Source: Planctomycetaceae bacterium
Lineage (GTDB): Bacteria > Planctomycetota > Planctomycetia > Planctomycetales > Planctomycetaceae
Assembly: GCA_020426515.1 (NCBI GenBank)
Contig: JAGQPW010000016.1
Coordinates: 24,342 to 57,531 of the forward strand
Direction: 5' to 3'
DNA length: 33,190 bases
Shown here in pieces: positions 15,629-23,809 of this stretch (position 1 is its first letter; each line of letters begins with the position of its first letter). The position numbers and the translations under genes were made by a program. The notes beneath the pieces were generated by a model that was not told where the DNA came from, did not search any database, and saw nothing but the letters and a program-made list of their open reading frames with translations.

Positions 15629-17917
15629 TCACGCAGGCTGCACATCAAGCGCTGCGTGTCCCCCCTTGACCATCTGGCGGGTCAGTGCCACCTCGAAGAC
15701 CAGCAGCCCGAGCACTCCAAAGAGCAGCAGCCACCACAACTCCGTCCGAGAGTTGTCGTTCTTCAGCTTGGTGGTCAGTTCTTCCATCGAATCGAGCCGC
15801 ACAAACCGCTCATCCTGAGTCAATTCGGCCCACTCGGCGTCGTCCAGCGGCCTGAGGTTTGACTCAGCCCGATCAAAATCCACAACGAACGGTTCGCCCG
15901 ATTCCGGCTTCGTACCCGCCCGATGGAAGTAGTACACGCCGGGCAATGCCGTTTGAGCAAACAGACCTGTCGGCCGTCCGCCATGAGCCACTTCCGCCAC
16001 CGGCTGCTCTTTCGCTCCGGGCCCGGAAACAACCCAGTCGAGTCCACGAGTTTCTTTGGGAAGCGGCCACAGCAAGGGAGCTCCCACATCCACATTCCGT
16101 CCCGGCCCCGCCTTGGTCAGCACGAAGACCAGTTCATGCACAAACGGAACGAAGTCGCTGCGGGCGGGCAACGTTCCCCAGTCGGCATCGAGCGGACCGG
16201 CCAGCTGCATGATCTCACCATCACCCCACTCGCGCGACACCAGCAGTGGAGCTTCCGTCGAAAGTCGAGCCAACGTCAGAACGGGAGGCAACTCCTCAGG
16301 CTTCTTAACGGTTGCCGAATCGTCGGTGTCGGAATCAGCAGCGGCATCAACTTGCGGCTCCGGGGTAGACATTTCCAGAGGCTTCAGCAGCCACCATTGC
16401 GAGAAGCGTGCCTCCGCGAAATCGACACCGCGCTCCTTGCGGAATCGTTCCAGCCACGGAAGCTGAAGTGACTGATGATCAACCGTGACTTTGGCCGCTC
16501 TGGCATCACCCGCCTTGGCACCTTCGTCAGTTTCAACCGAATCCAGTTGCAACGGCAGCAGCGGTACATGTTCGTTCAGTCGCAAGGCATTCCACGCAGC
16601 GGCATTGGTTCGGTTTCCGGGGGCAATCACCAGCCCGCCCCCGCCAACGACGAACTCATTGAGCTGCGTGACATTGTCTTCGGTCAATTGCGGCACATTG
16701 CACAGCATCACGACCCGGTAGTCAGTCAGTGACGTTTTCGAGAGCGCCTCCGGCTTGACGACATCGGCACGCACCCAGGGAGACGTTCGGCCCGAAGACG
16801 CAAAGGCCGACTTCAGGAAGAAGGTCTCATCCCGCGTCTCATCCAGCTGGGAATCCCCATCAACGAGCAGGACCGGAATTCCATCCGCCACGGTCACGAC
16901 CGCTTCGGCACGATTGTCAGCGGGCAGGTTGTCTCCATCGAGACTCACGCCCACAACGTAAGAGCCCACCGCATCAAAGCGATGTTCCAGTTCAACCAGC
17001 GCCTCTCCATTGGGCAACAGCGAGACTTCGGTGACCTGAGACTGCAAACGCTGTCCATTCACTTCGAGAAAGACGTTCCGCAACGTGTTGTCTCCGCCGG
17101 ACTGCCGCACGGTGGTCCGAATGCGAATGGGAAAATCCGGCACCGTCATCGACCGCGACAACTGCAATGGGTCGACAGAAAAGTTTGTCAAATCGCGGCT
17201 CTGCGAACCAACGTTCACCACAAACAGCTTGGGCGGAATGGCTGGCTGTTCCTTGAGATCAACGAGGCGTTGCCAGGCCATCTGATCCTCCAGACGCCAG
17301 GGGAGTCGCTGGCCGTCGGTCAGCACGATCACCTCACGCGAGACATTGCTCGTTGACGACAGAATCTGCATCGCCTCGGTCACAGCAGCAGACAGGTTCG
17401 ATGTGCCCGAAGGAGCCGCCAGGGTATTGACCTGCTCCCGCACGAGACGCAAATCGGTCGCAGGTGGATCCACGAGATGACGTGACTTTGTCCGTGCATC
17501 AATCAACCCGGCGGTGTGCCCCGGCTGCAGATCCTCCAGCGCCTCATGAATCCAGTCGATTCCTGCGGCATAGGGTGTGACCGCCTTGCCTTCCCAGCCC
17601 ATGCTGTAGGAGCCATCCAGCACAAACACCACATCGCGGCTGACGCCATCGGACAGGGCACCAAACAAGCCGCCCTGCCCCCACGGTCGCGCCAAGGCCA
17701 GCGCAACCAGGCCGATGAGGGCCATTCGCAGCAGCAACAACAGCATGTCCTGCAGTCGGATCTTGCGACGGGTCTTGCGGCCCAGCTCAAGGAACTGCAT
17801 CGCCCCCCACTGCACGACGTCGAACTTTCGCTTGCTCAGCAGGTGCGCAATGACAGGCAGAGCCATCGCCAGCAGCCCGGCAAGCATCGCCATATTGAGC
17901 AGACCAAAGGACATCAC
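15629..17917 (-). CDS. BatA-like membrane protein with von Willebrand factor A domain
   Basis: The 762-residue protein has an N-terminal BatA/aerotolerance-type segment: two hydrophobic helices (about 5-25 and 57-77) around KRKFDVVQWGAMQFLE and RKIRLQDM. A VWA domain follows with MIDAS residues D101-G-S103-Y-S105 in VFVLDGSYSM. The central part includes a glutamine-amidotransferase-like stretch (YRVVMLCNVPQLTEDN and GGGGLVIAPG), and a final membrane helix lies near the C-terminus (WWLLLFGVLGLLVFEVAL). The same architecture is common in planctomycetes, where it accompanies MoxR ATPase and DUF58 genes; those partners are not adjacent here. The role is probably a periplasmic metal-dependent protein-binding scaffold. 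The exact function is unknown. Confidence 0.85.
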   Translation of the reverse strand: MMSFGLLNMAMLAGLLAMALPVIAHLLSKRKFDVVQWGAMQFLELGRKTRRKIRLQDMLLLLLRMALIGLVALALARPWGQGGLFGALSDGVSRDVVFVLDGSYSMGWEGKAVTPYAAGIDWIHEALEDLQPGHTAGLIDARTKSRHLVDPPATDLRLVREQVNTLAAPSGTSNLSAAVTEAMQILSSTSNVSREVIVLTDGQRLPWRLEDQMAWQRLVDLKEQPAIPPKLFVVNVGSQSRDLTNFSVDPLQLSRSMTVPDFPIRIRTTVRQSGGDNTLRNVFLEVNGQRLQSQVTEVSLLPNGEALVELEHRFDAVGSYVVGVSLDGDNLPADNRAEAVVTVADGIPVLLVDGDSQLDETRDETFFLKSAFASSGRTSPWVRADVVKPEALSKTSLTDYRVVMLCNVPQLTEDNVTQLNEFVVGGGGLVIAPGNRTNAAAWNALRLNEHVPLLPLQLDSVETDEGAKAGDARAAKVTVDHQSLQLPWLERFRKERGVDFAEARFSQWWLLKPLEMSTPEPQVDAAADSDTDDSATVKKPEELPPVLTLARLSTEAPLLVSREWGDGEIMQLAGPLDADWGTLPARSDFVPFVHELVFVLTKAGPGRNVDVGAPLLWPLPKETRGLDWVVSGPGAKEQPVAEVAHGGRPTGLFAQTALPGVYYFHRAGTKPESGEPFVVDFDRAESNLRPLDDAEWAELTQDERFVRLDSMEELTTKLKNDNSRTELWWLLLFGVLGLLVFEVALTRQMVKGGHAALDVQPA

Positions 17918-18055
17918 AGGCGGGACACTCTGCTATTCGCCGAGTACGGCGGTAAGGGAACGGGCCAACACGTGAACTGCCTTCGCAGCATAGTCTCCCC
18001 ACCCACCGGTTGCCACGAATCACATGCCCCGGATGCGAAACAAGCCATCAGCAAC

Positions 18056-18072
18056 GTAGGGTGCGTCAAGCG
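18056..18072 (+). repeat. Solo REP-like half element (GTAGGGTGCGTCAAGCG)
   Basis: The segment begins with GTAGGGT, the same heptamer as the element on the other side of msrB (18629-18635, and inverted at 18691-18697). It shares GGTGCGTCA with the right arm of the palindrome at 18142-18158. It looks like a decayed half of a palindromic repeat family. Family membership needs a whole-genome search. Confidence 0.45.
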
Positions 18073-18104
18073 GGAGACGGCGTGAAATCCGATTTGCCGT
18101 AATG

Positions 18105-18158
18105 CCGCGCCGGCGCACCATTGCATAGTTCATCCTGCCAGATGGTGCGTCAGCGCGG
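18105..18158. repeat. REPIN-like palindrome downstream of msrB
   Basis: Two 17-nt arms (18105-18121 and 18142-18158) pair with one mismatch and one G-U wobble around a 20-nt loop. The left arm starts CCGCGCC and the right arm ends GCGCGG. It lies 45 bp beyond the msrB stop and could also act as a transcript-end hairpin, but no T-run follows it on the minus strand. Confidence 0.6.
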
Positions 18159-18203
18159 ATTGAGTCCCAACGTCATTGCAGGTCACCCGCAGCTTGAAGG
18201 ACT

Positions 18204-18599
18204 CTACTGAGGCGATATCACGGCTGGGAGCTGTTCGCCGTCATCAATGAACACCAGCGACAACGAATTGACACAGTGCCGGGTGTTCCTGGCCGTCATG
18301 CGTTCACCCACAAACACATGCCCCAGGTGACCGCCGCAGTTCTCGCACAGAATCTCGGTGCGGCGTCCATCGCTGTCCGTTTGATGACGGACGGCTCCCT
18401 CAATCTCATCGTCGAAACTGGGCCAGCCGCAGCCGGAATGGAACTTGTTCTGTGAGTGATACAGAGGTGCGTTGCAGCGTCGGCAGATGTATGTCCCCAG
18501 CTTCTCGTTGTCGAGGAGCTCACCCGTTCCGGGGTACTCCGTCCCCTTGTGGAGAATGATGTGCTCTTCTTCGGGCGTGAGGCGATTGTATTCCGGCAT
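18204..18599 (-). CDS. msrB: Peptide-methionine (R)-S-oxide reductase
   Basis: The 131-residue protein is a stand-alone MsrB. The structural zinc is bound by two CxxC pairs, C39/C42 and C85/C88. The catalytic cysteine is C109 in NTRHCVNSLSL, and C57 in the GCGWPSF motif is the probable resolving cysteine. The GGHLGHVF motif (89-96) is also present. It reduces methionine-R-sulfoxide in proteins using thioredoxin, repairing oxidative damage; no signal peptide is seen, so it is cytoplasmic. The upstream gap to DUF1552 (104 bp) is almost filled by a perfect palindromic repeat, and another palindrome lies after its stop, so the gene is bracketed by repeats. Confidence 0.95.
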   Translation of the reverse strand: MPEYNRLTPEEEHIILHKGTEYPGTGELLDNEKLGTYICRRCNAPLYHSQNKFHSGCGWPSFDDEIEGAVRHQTDSDGRRTEILCENCGGHLGHVFVGERMTARNTRHCVNSLSLVFIDDGEQLPAVISPQ

Positions 18600-18621
18600 G
18601 CTCTCCTCCTCAGCGGTGACT

Positions 18622-18703
18622 GCCGGAAGTAGGGTCCGCTGTGCGGACCGAGCAGTCTATGTGCTGTCAATCACTGGTCCGCACAGCGGACCCTACTTCT
18701 GGC
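18622..18703. repeat. REPIN-like element with nested palindromes upstream of msrB
   Basis: Perfect 23-nt arms at 18627-18649 and 18676-18698 are exact reverse complements around a 26-nt spacer, and extend to 28 nt (18622-18649 and 18676-18703) with one mismatch. Each arm is itself a palindrome: GGTCCGC-TGT-GCGGACC in the left and GGTCCGC-ACA-GCGGACC in the right. Two inverted REP units facing each other is the defining geometry of a REPIN. The right end abuts the DUF1552 stop codon (18704-18706), so it may also terminate or stabilise that transcript. Confidence 0.75.
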
Positions 18704-20011
18704 CTACGACAGCACGAGTGGACCACCGCCGCAGTAGTCGGCATTGCCAAAGCGATCAATCTCGTGTCCCATCGTGTGGGCCAGCGTCAGCAGCAGGCGG
18801 TTATGAGGCTCGCTCTTAAATTTCAGAGCACGCCCCATTTCGACATTCAGTCCGCCACCCAGGCAGACCCAGGGGATGTTGTCGAGCGTGTGCGAGTTCC
18901 CCTTGCCCAGTTCGTTCGTCCAGACGATCAACGTGTTGTCCAGCATGGAACCTTCTCCCCCCGGTTCGGGAGTTTCGGCCAGCCGCTTGGCAAGATACGC
19001 CAACTGCTCGCAGTACCAGGCGTTGATTTTCGTCAGCTTGGCCTGAGCGTCTTCGTTGCTGTCCGGCTCGTGCGAGAGGGTGTGGTGCGTTTCGTCGATC
19101 TCCAGCCACTTCATGCGGGCCTGTCCCACCGAGTTCGTGAACTGCAGCGACGCCACGCGAGTGAAATCGGCCTGGAAGCTGTGCACCATCAGGTCGATCT
19201 GCATCTTGCTGAGCTTGGGAATGTTGTCGTTGTCTTCGCGCACTCCGGGTTCCAGCTCAGGTACGGGATGATTCAGCGAGGTGTTCTGTGTCGCACTAAG
19301 CTGCTGTTCCATTTCGCGAACAAACGTGGTCTGTTCATCCAGCAGCTGACGGTCTTGGGCACTGACGAACGAACGTACCTTGGCCAGATCTGCCTGCACA
19401 TCGTCAAGCACGCTGGTCAGCTTCGCTCGATCCTGCAACTGCCCGTACAGTTTGGCGAACATCTGGTACGGATCGTCGATGGGCGCAATTGGCTGGTTCG
19501 GACCGGCGTAGCACATGCGGGTCCAGGTGTCGGCACGGTCGGGAACCACCACGCCGAATTCGAGCGAACCAAACCGGGTCCGCGTTTCTTCGCGAGCCTG
19601 CAGTGCCCGGGCAATTTCCTGATCGATGGAAATGCCGCTGGACCAACCGGCGGGCGTATGCGATCCCCCTTGAATGTTGCCGGGGAACAGTTCCGATCCT
19701 GTCAGCAGGCAGCCAATGCCGCGCATGTGGTTGTCACCGTCACCACGAATCTTATCGCACACACCGTGCAGCGTGAGCATGCGATCTTTAAAGGGTGCCA
19801 GCGGAGCGAGACTGGGCTTCAACTCGCCCAGTGCCCCGGCCTCGTCGGGCCAGAATGTGGTGGGTACCACACCGTTCGGACTGAACATGATCACCAGTCG
19901 CTGCTTGCGACCGGCGGTTCCGGCCAGCGCCAGACTGGAAAGGTTGCCCAAAAATGGCAATGCGGCCACAGACAGGCCCAAGTGCTTCAGAAAATCTCGG
20001 CGGGTTGTCAT
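18704..20011 (-). CDS. DUF1552 family Tat-exported protein
   Basis: The 435-residue protein begins with a Tat signal ([11 protein letters not shown], then a hydrophobic stretch to about residue 30). Its body has the features of DUF1552 (PF07586): [18 protein letters not shown] near residue 40, a [12 protein letters not shown] motif, SIDQEIA, and near the C-terminus [21 protein letters not shown] with WVCLGGG. These resemble the sulfatase/DUF1501-type alkaline-phosphatase-like fold. The family is abundant in planctomycetes and is nearly always encoded beside a DUF1592/DUF1588 cytochrome, as here (the partner gene lies 111 bp upstream). The biochemical role is unknown; an exported enzyme working with a cytochrome partner is inference. 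Confidence 0.9.
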   Translation of the reverse strand: MTTRRDFLKHLGLSVAALPFLGNLSSLALAGTAGRKQRLVIMFSPNGVVPTTFWPDEAGALGELKPSLAPLAPFKDRMLTLHGVCDKIRGDGDNHMRGIGCLLTGSELFPGNIQGGSHTPAGWSSGISIDQEIARALQAREETRTRFGSLEFGVVVPDRADTWTRMCYAGPNQPIAPIDDPYQMFAKLYGQLQDRAKLTSVLDDVQADLAKVRSFVSAQDRQLLDEQTTFVREMEQQLSATQNTSLNHPVPELEPGVREDNDNIPKLSKMQIDLMVHSFQADFTRVASLQFTNSVGQARMKWLEIDETHHTLSHEPDSNEDAQAKLTKINAWYCEQLAYLAKRLAETPEPGGEGSMLDNTLIVWTNELGKGNSHTLDNIPWVCLGGGLNVEMGRALKFKSEPHNRLLLTLAHTMGHEIDRFGNADYCGGGPLVLS

Positions 20012-20122
20012 GGGAGGAGACTCGTTCAGGAGGGATCAGCGGGAGATCACGCAGTAGCGCCCACTGATGTGATTATCGGGGATATTGGGGGATTCGTCTA
20101 TGGCCCCGGTGGGGGGAACAGG

Positions 20123-22561
20123 TCAATTTGAGGCCGATTGCAACGCCTGTGCGTTTGCTTCCTGCGCCTGCAACGCAGTGACGGTCGCCATTTCGGCCAA
20201 CAATTTGCGAATGTTGAAATTCTGCTGGGCAAAAACCTGATGCAACTGCTCAACCTCATCCAGACTGAACGCCTGAGCGGGTTGTTTGACCATAAACTGA
20301 AACAGTTGTTCCACAAATGCGTGAGACGGTTCCGCACTGCTCGCCAGAAACTCAGACAGGCCTCGCGCCCCGTCGAGTTCGACTTCCTTCCCGGCTGTCG
20401 TGAAGTACGTCCCTTTGGCGTCAATCGGCCGCCCCACTTCCTGTTCGCGATACCGACCGACGGCATCGAAGTTTTCGAGCGAAAAACCGAGTCCGTTGAT
20501 CATGGTGTGACAACTTTGACACGCATCCGGGCTGGTCTGCAGTGTCACTCGCTCGCGGGTCGTCATATTGGCATGCAGGTCGGGAGCCAGTGGGGCCACG
20601 GCGATCGGCGGAGTCTTGATGAACCGGCCCAGCACACTTTTTGCCAGAAAGACCCCACGGTGAATCGGAGAACTCGACTTGTCATACCCGAATCCGGACA
20701 TCAGGTATGGATGCGACAGCACTCCCGATCGTCGCTGATTCGGCAATGACACGGGCTGAAATTCGGCCAACTTGTCGAGTTCCACCCCGTACAACGCCCC
20801 CAACCGCCCATTGAGATAAATGACATCCGAAGTCAGCAGTTCGTGAAAGTCGGATCGGTCGCTCCAGACCACATCGTTCACGAACAGGTCGAGCGACGTC
20901 CGCAGGTCGGAGAAGACGACGGCATCAAACTCCGGATACAGCGTTCGATCTTTGGAGATATCGGGAAAGTGATCGACCCGCAACCAGTGGTGCAGGAACT
21001 CCTGCATCTTGGACTTCGCTCGGGGATCGTTCACCATCCGGTCGGCCTGTCTCAAGATCGCGGCCCGATCCTGCAACTGCCCCTTGGTCGCGGCATCGAA
21101 CAACTGTTGATCGGGAATGGAATCCCACAACGTGAACGACAACCACGAAGCCAGATCCAGTTGATCAAACTCACCCTGACCAAATTCGCGATACAAGAAC
21201 CGAGGTGACTTCAATGCCAGCAGCACGGTCCGCAGAGTGGCATCTTCCGGTGACGATTCGGCAGCGAAAATTCGATTAACGAAGAACTCGCGTTCAGTAT
21301 CGGAAAGCGGACGCCGAAAGGCCCGTTCGACAAACTTGTCACAGAACTTCTGAACCTTCTCTTTGCGATCTCCGTCTGTCGGCTTGGATCTCGAAAGTTC
21401 GGACAGATTCACCACCACGTACTTGGCGGTTTCAAGTGCCGCAAACGTGGTCGCCTCATCCCATTCACGCGAGACCGAGGTGCCTCGTTCAAATCCGCTG
21501 CTGGCATCATCGGGAGGGAACGGAGTCGTCACAACAAACGTCGTTGGGAACCAGTCGGTCGACAGATAGCGGGCAGGAATGACTTCCTCAACATGATGAG
21601 GGGCCCGCCACTTCAGCCGAATTGAGGCAGACTTTTCCTTGAACTTGAAGAACTCCATTCGCAGGCGATAGGCCCGTCCTCCCAGGAGTCGGACCGAAGC
21701 GGTGTATCGATTGTCATTCCCCGACTTGACCCACGCATCAATCAGCGGCGTGCTGGTGTCGTTCACCCACAATCGCATGCCATTTTCAGTTTCGACGATG
21801 AACTCATAGTCGCCCGTTTCCGGAGCAAACACAGATCCATTCCAGCGAGCGGAAAACTCATCGGGGTTATCAAAGGTCGGCTCTTTCGGCTTCTCGTCCT
21901 TCTTCTCCTCAGCTTTCTCGTCCTTCTTGTCTTCTGCCTTTTCGTCTTTCTTTTCGTCGGCTTTGGCTTCAGGCGGTGCCTCGGGTTTCACTTCACGAGG
22001 GCCCGCGGGAGTTCCATCAGCATAGGAAAAATCGACCTGAGGATCATTCCTCGAAATGACAAGATCCTCTTTGCCGAAGCGACGCGACTTGTAGTATTCC
22101 GCCTTGAGTCCATCCGACTTCTTCCAGCGATTCTCGCCACGGAATCCGGTCACAAGATCGGCCACCGAATTGGCGTACTGGCGAACCGTGAGCCTCGACA
22201 GCTGCAACCGCGCCGGCTTCAATCGGGCCTGGGCAATGGGAGAGTAGAACGCGTCGTACATATATCTGGCGACGGCCGCAGCCTCTTCGCCAACGCACAA
22301 TTCCGGTTCCCCTTCCGGCATCGACTCCACGATGTACCGGGTCAGTTCCACCAGCGAACGATCCCCAAACAGCGGATCGGGATAGTTGTCAGCCGTCCCT
22401 TCGCCTTTGGCACCATGACACGACGCACATTGCTTCTGATAGAGCTTCGCCCCCAACTCATCTTCAGCAACGGCCCTGTTCGAACTGGCCAGCGCACTGA
22501 GAGCGACCAGCATCAGGGTCAATGCAAACCGAACATCGCCAACGACTCGTTGCCGCAGCAT
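20123..22561 (-). CDS. DUF1592/DUF1588 multi-domain cytochrome with PA14 domain
   Basis: The 812-residue protein has a signal peptide (about 1-32), a first heme c site C45-A-S-C-H49, a DUF1587-type segment (LSRLTVRQYANSVADLV at about 121-137), and a PA14-like domain from about 151 (GLKAEYY) to 330. DUF1595 (AFRRPLSDTEREFFVNRIF), DUF1592 (SPRFLYREF, FLHHWLRVD) and DUF1588 (SGVLSHPYLMSGFGYD, SPIHRGVF) follow. A second heme c site C681-Q-S-C-H685 is next, and a DUF1585-type end. A Lys/Glu-rich insert (about 193-228) splits the PA14 domain. Such proteins are periplasmic or cell-surface cytochromes typical of planctomycetes, thought to act on carbohydrates, but without a proven reaction. It precedes the DUF1552 gene on the same strand. 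Confidence 0.92.
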   Translation of the reverse strand: MLRQRVVGDVRFALTLMLVALSALASSNRAVAEDELGAKLYQKQCASCHGAKGEGTADNYPDPLFGDRSLVELTRYIVESMPEGEPELCVGEEAAAVARYMYDAFYSPIAQARLKPARLQLSRLTVRQYANSVADLVTGFRGENRWKKSDGLKAEYYKSRRFGKEDLVISRNDPQVDFSYADGTPAGPREVKPEAPPEAKADEKKDEKAEDKKDEKAEEKKDEKPKEPTFDNPDEFSARWNGSVFAPETGDYEFIVETENGMRLWVNDTSTPLIDAWVKSGNDNRYTASVRLLGGRAYRLRMEFFKFKEKSASIRLKWRAPHHVEEVIPARYLSTDWFPTTFVVTTPFPPDDASSGFERGTSVSREWDEATTFAALETAKYVVVNLSELSRSKPTDGDRKEKVQKFCDKFVERAFRRPLSDTEREFFVNRIFAAESSPEDATLRTVLLALKSPRFLYREFGQGEFDQLDLASWLSFTLWDSIPDQQLFDAATKGQLQDRAAILRQADRMVNDPRAKSKMQEFLHHWLRVDHFPDISKDRTLYPEFDAVVFSDLRTSLDLFVNDVVWSDRSDFHELLTSDVIYLNGRLGALYGVELDKLAEFQPVSLPNQRRSGVLSHPYLMSGFGYDKSSSPIHRGVFLAKSVLGRFIKTPPIAVAPLAPDLHANMTTRERVTLQTSPDACQSCHTMINGLGFSLENFDAVGRYREQEVGRPIDAKGTYFTTAGKEVELDGARGLSEFLASSAEPSHAFVEQLFQFMVKQPAQAFSLDEVEQLHQVFAQQNFNIRKLLAEMATVTALQAQEANAQALQSASN
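21890..21961 (-). repeat. Three tandem 24-nt coding repeats (Lys/Glu/Asp-rich)
   Basis: Codons 201-224 of the DUF1592-type protein encode three near-identical octads: ADEKKDEK, AEDKKDEK and AEEKKDEK. The repeat lies inside the PA14-like domain and gives a highly charged, probably disordered loop. Codon differences between units (AAA/AAG, GAA/GAG) suggest the copies are not freshly duplicated. Confidence 0.8.
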
Positions 22562-22589
22562 GGCTCTTCCTCGAATTCAAAACGGCGGG

Positions 22590-22614
22590 CGAAGCCAAAT
22601 TGAATGTGGCTTCG
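22590..22614 (-). promoter_or_regulatory. Hairpin in the leader of the DUF1592-type gene
   Basis: CGAAGCCA (22590-22597) pairs perfectly with TGGCTTCG (22607-22614) around a 9-nt loop, about 30 bp before the ATG at 22561. The rest of the 207-bp gap to folP is AT-rich (about 22655-22745) and holds no gene. Confidence 0.35.
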
Positions 22615-22768
22615 TGACTCGGGTGGGCGAGGCACAATTCCGTACCTCCATGTCCATTTTATTCCGCAGTGCGGCGAAAAGGAAGACTTGATCCACCACC
22701 GCAACCTGTTTTCAAATCGGCACTTACAAAACTCACATAAATTTCCACCCGAGCATGTTCCTCACCAC

Positions 22769-23626
22769 TCAGGCCTCCATCGCCTCCGATTCAGCCGCAA
22801 TGGCGTGCCACGCACACAGGGCATCCCGCACTGCCCGCACATCGTGAACGCGAATCAGGTCGGCTCCCGCCGCCGCCACGCCAATGGCAACGCCAATCGT
22901 CCCGGCCGTTCTTTCCTCCACCTCGCGTCCCAGCAAGTGTTTGAGGAAGCGTTTCCGAGAGTGGCCAATCAACACCGGTCGCCCATAGCTGCGCAGCGCG
23001 GGAATTGCTCGCAGCAGGCTGAGGTTGTGGGCTGGCGTCTTTCCGAATCCGATTCCGGGATCGAGAACAATGCGGTCTCGACTCACTCCAGCCAGCTCAA
23101 ATGCCGCGCAGCGATCAATCAGAAACTCGCACACCTCGGTCACCACATTTTCATAGTGGGGAGCGGACTGCATCGTCTGAGGCGTGCCCTGCATGTGCAT
23201 CAGCACAACTCCGCAATCGGTCCCGGCGCAGACGTCCACCATGTGCGGATCAAACAGGCCTGCGGAGATGTCATTCACAATGGCCGCTCCTGCCTGCAGT
23301 GCCTCTCGGGCCACGCGGGCTTTCATTGTGTCGATCGAAATCGGAATCGTCAGCTTGCCCTGCAATGCTTCGATGACCGGAATCACCCTGCGCAGTTCTT
23401 CCTCAACTTCAACCGGCGCTGCTCCGGGACGCGTGGACTCCCCCCCAATGTCAATCAGGTCGGCTCCCTGTTCCTGCAGCTGCCGGGCCTGATCCACGGC
23501 GGCGTTCACGTCCGTCCAGGAACCTCCATCGGAGAAGCTGTCTGGCGTGACATTGAGAATTCCCATAATCCGCGGCAGCGCTGCCGGAGCCCAGTGTACA
23601 TTCCCGAATCGCCAATGAAGTTGCAT
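22769..23626 (-). CDS. folP: Dihydropteroate synthase
   Basis: Starting at ATG 23626 the product is 285 residues, typical of FolP. The frame is open much further upstream (to 23899), but those residues show no match; ATG 23668 is another possible start. Landmarks: MGILNVTPDSFSDGG (21-35, pterin/pyrophosphate loop 1), DIGGESTRPGA (loop 2), SIDTMKARVA, VNDISAG, DPGIGFGKTPAHN and VLIGHSRKRFL. It condenses the pterin pyrophosphate with p-aminobenzoate, and is the sulfonamide target. It is separated from the divergent kinase gene by about 180 bp. Genes for other folate enzymes are not adjacent, although metF is elsewhere in the window. Confidence 0.95.
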   Translation of the reverse strand: MQLHWRFGNVHWAPAALPRIMGILNVTPDSFSDGGSWTDVNAAVDQARQLQEQGADLIDIGGESTRPGAAPVEVEEELRRVIPVIEALQGKLTIPISIDTMKARVAREALQAGAAIVNDISAGLFDPHMVDVCAGTDCGVVLMHMQGTPQTMQSAPHYENVVTEVCEFLIDRCAAFELAGVSRDRIVLDPGIGFGKTPAHNLSLLRAIPALRSYGRPVLIGHSRKRFLKHLLGREVEERTAGTIGVAIGVAAAGADLIRVHDVRAVRDALCAWHAIAAESEAMEA

Positions 23627-23751
23627 TATTCCCTGCGTCTGTCTGTGAATGGCTGTCACCCGCTCCATTGCTGACCTGTTCACCCCACCCGAATCGCGGA
23701 GACTGCGGACCGACCGGGGGAACCGAGGATGCCGGAACGGGGTCCACACGG

Positions 23752-23757
23752 TATAAC
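23752..23757 (+). promoter_or_regulatory. Possible -10 box (TATAAC) of the kinase gene
   Basis: TATAAC lies 52 nt before the GTG start at 23810 in the folP-kinase divergent gap. No good -35 hexamer is seen at the usual distance, so this is only a weak candidate. Confidence 0.2.
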
Positions 23758-23809
23758 ACAACTCCAGTGAAATTCGACTCCATGTCTCCCTCCACGAGAA
23801 CCAGCCCCC

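Larger units (their letters stand above)
17918..18203. other. Repeat-bearing intergenic region between the VWA gene and msrB
   Basis: These 286 bases hold no convincing gene. The right half contains a long imperfect palindrome (18105-18158) and a related half-repeat beginning GTAGGGTGCGTCAAGCG (18056-18072). The left part, next to the VWA start, shows no clear promoter. Confidence 0.5.

Noticed and set aside
18641..20131. A 496-codon rightward open frame opposite the DUF1552 gene
   Set aside because: It starts inside the palindromic repeat and is antisense to a Tat protein with strong family features.
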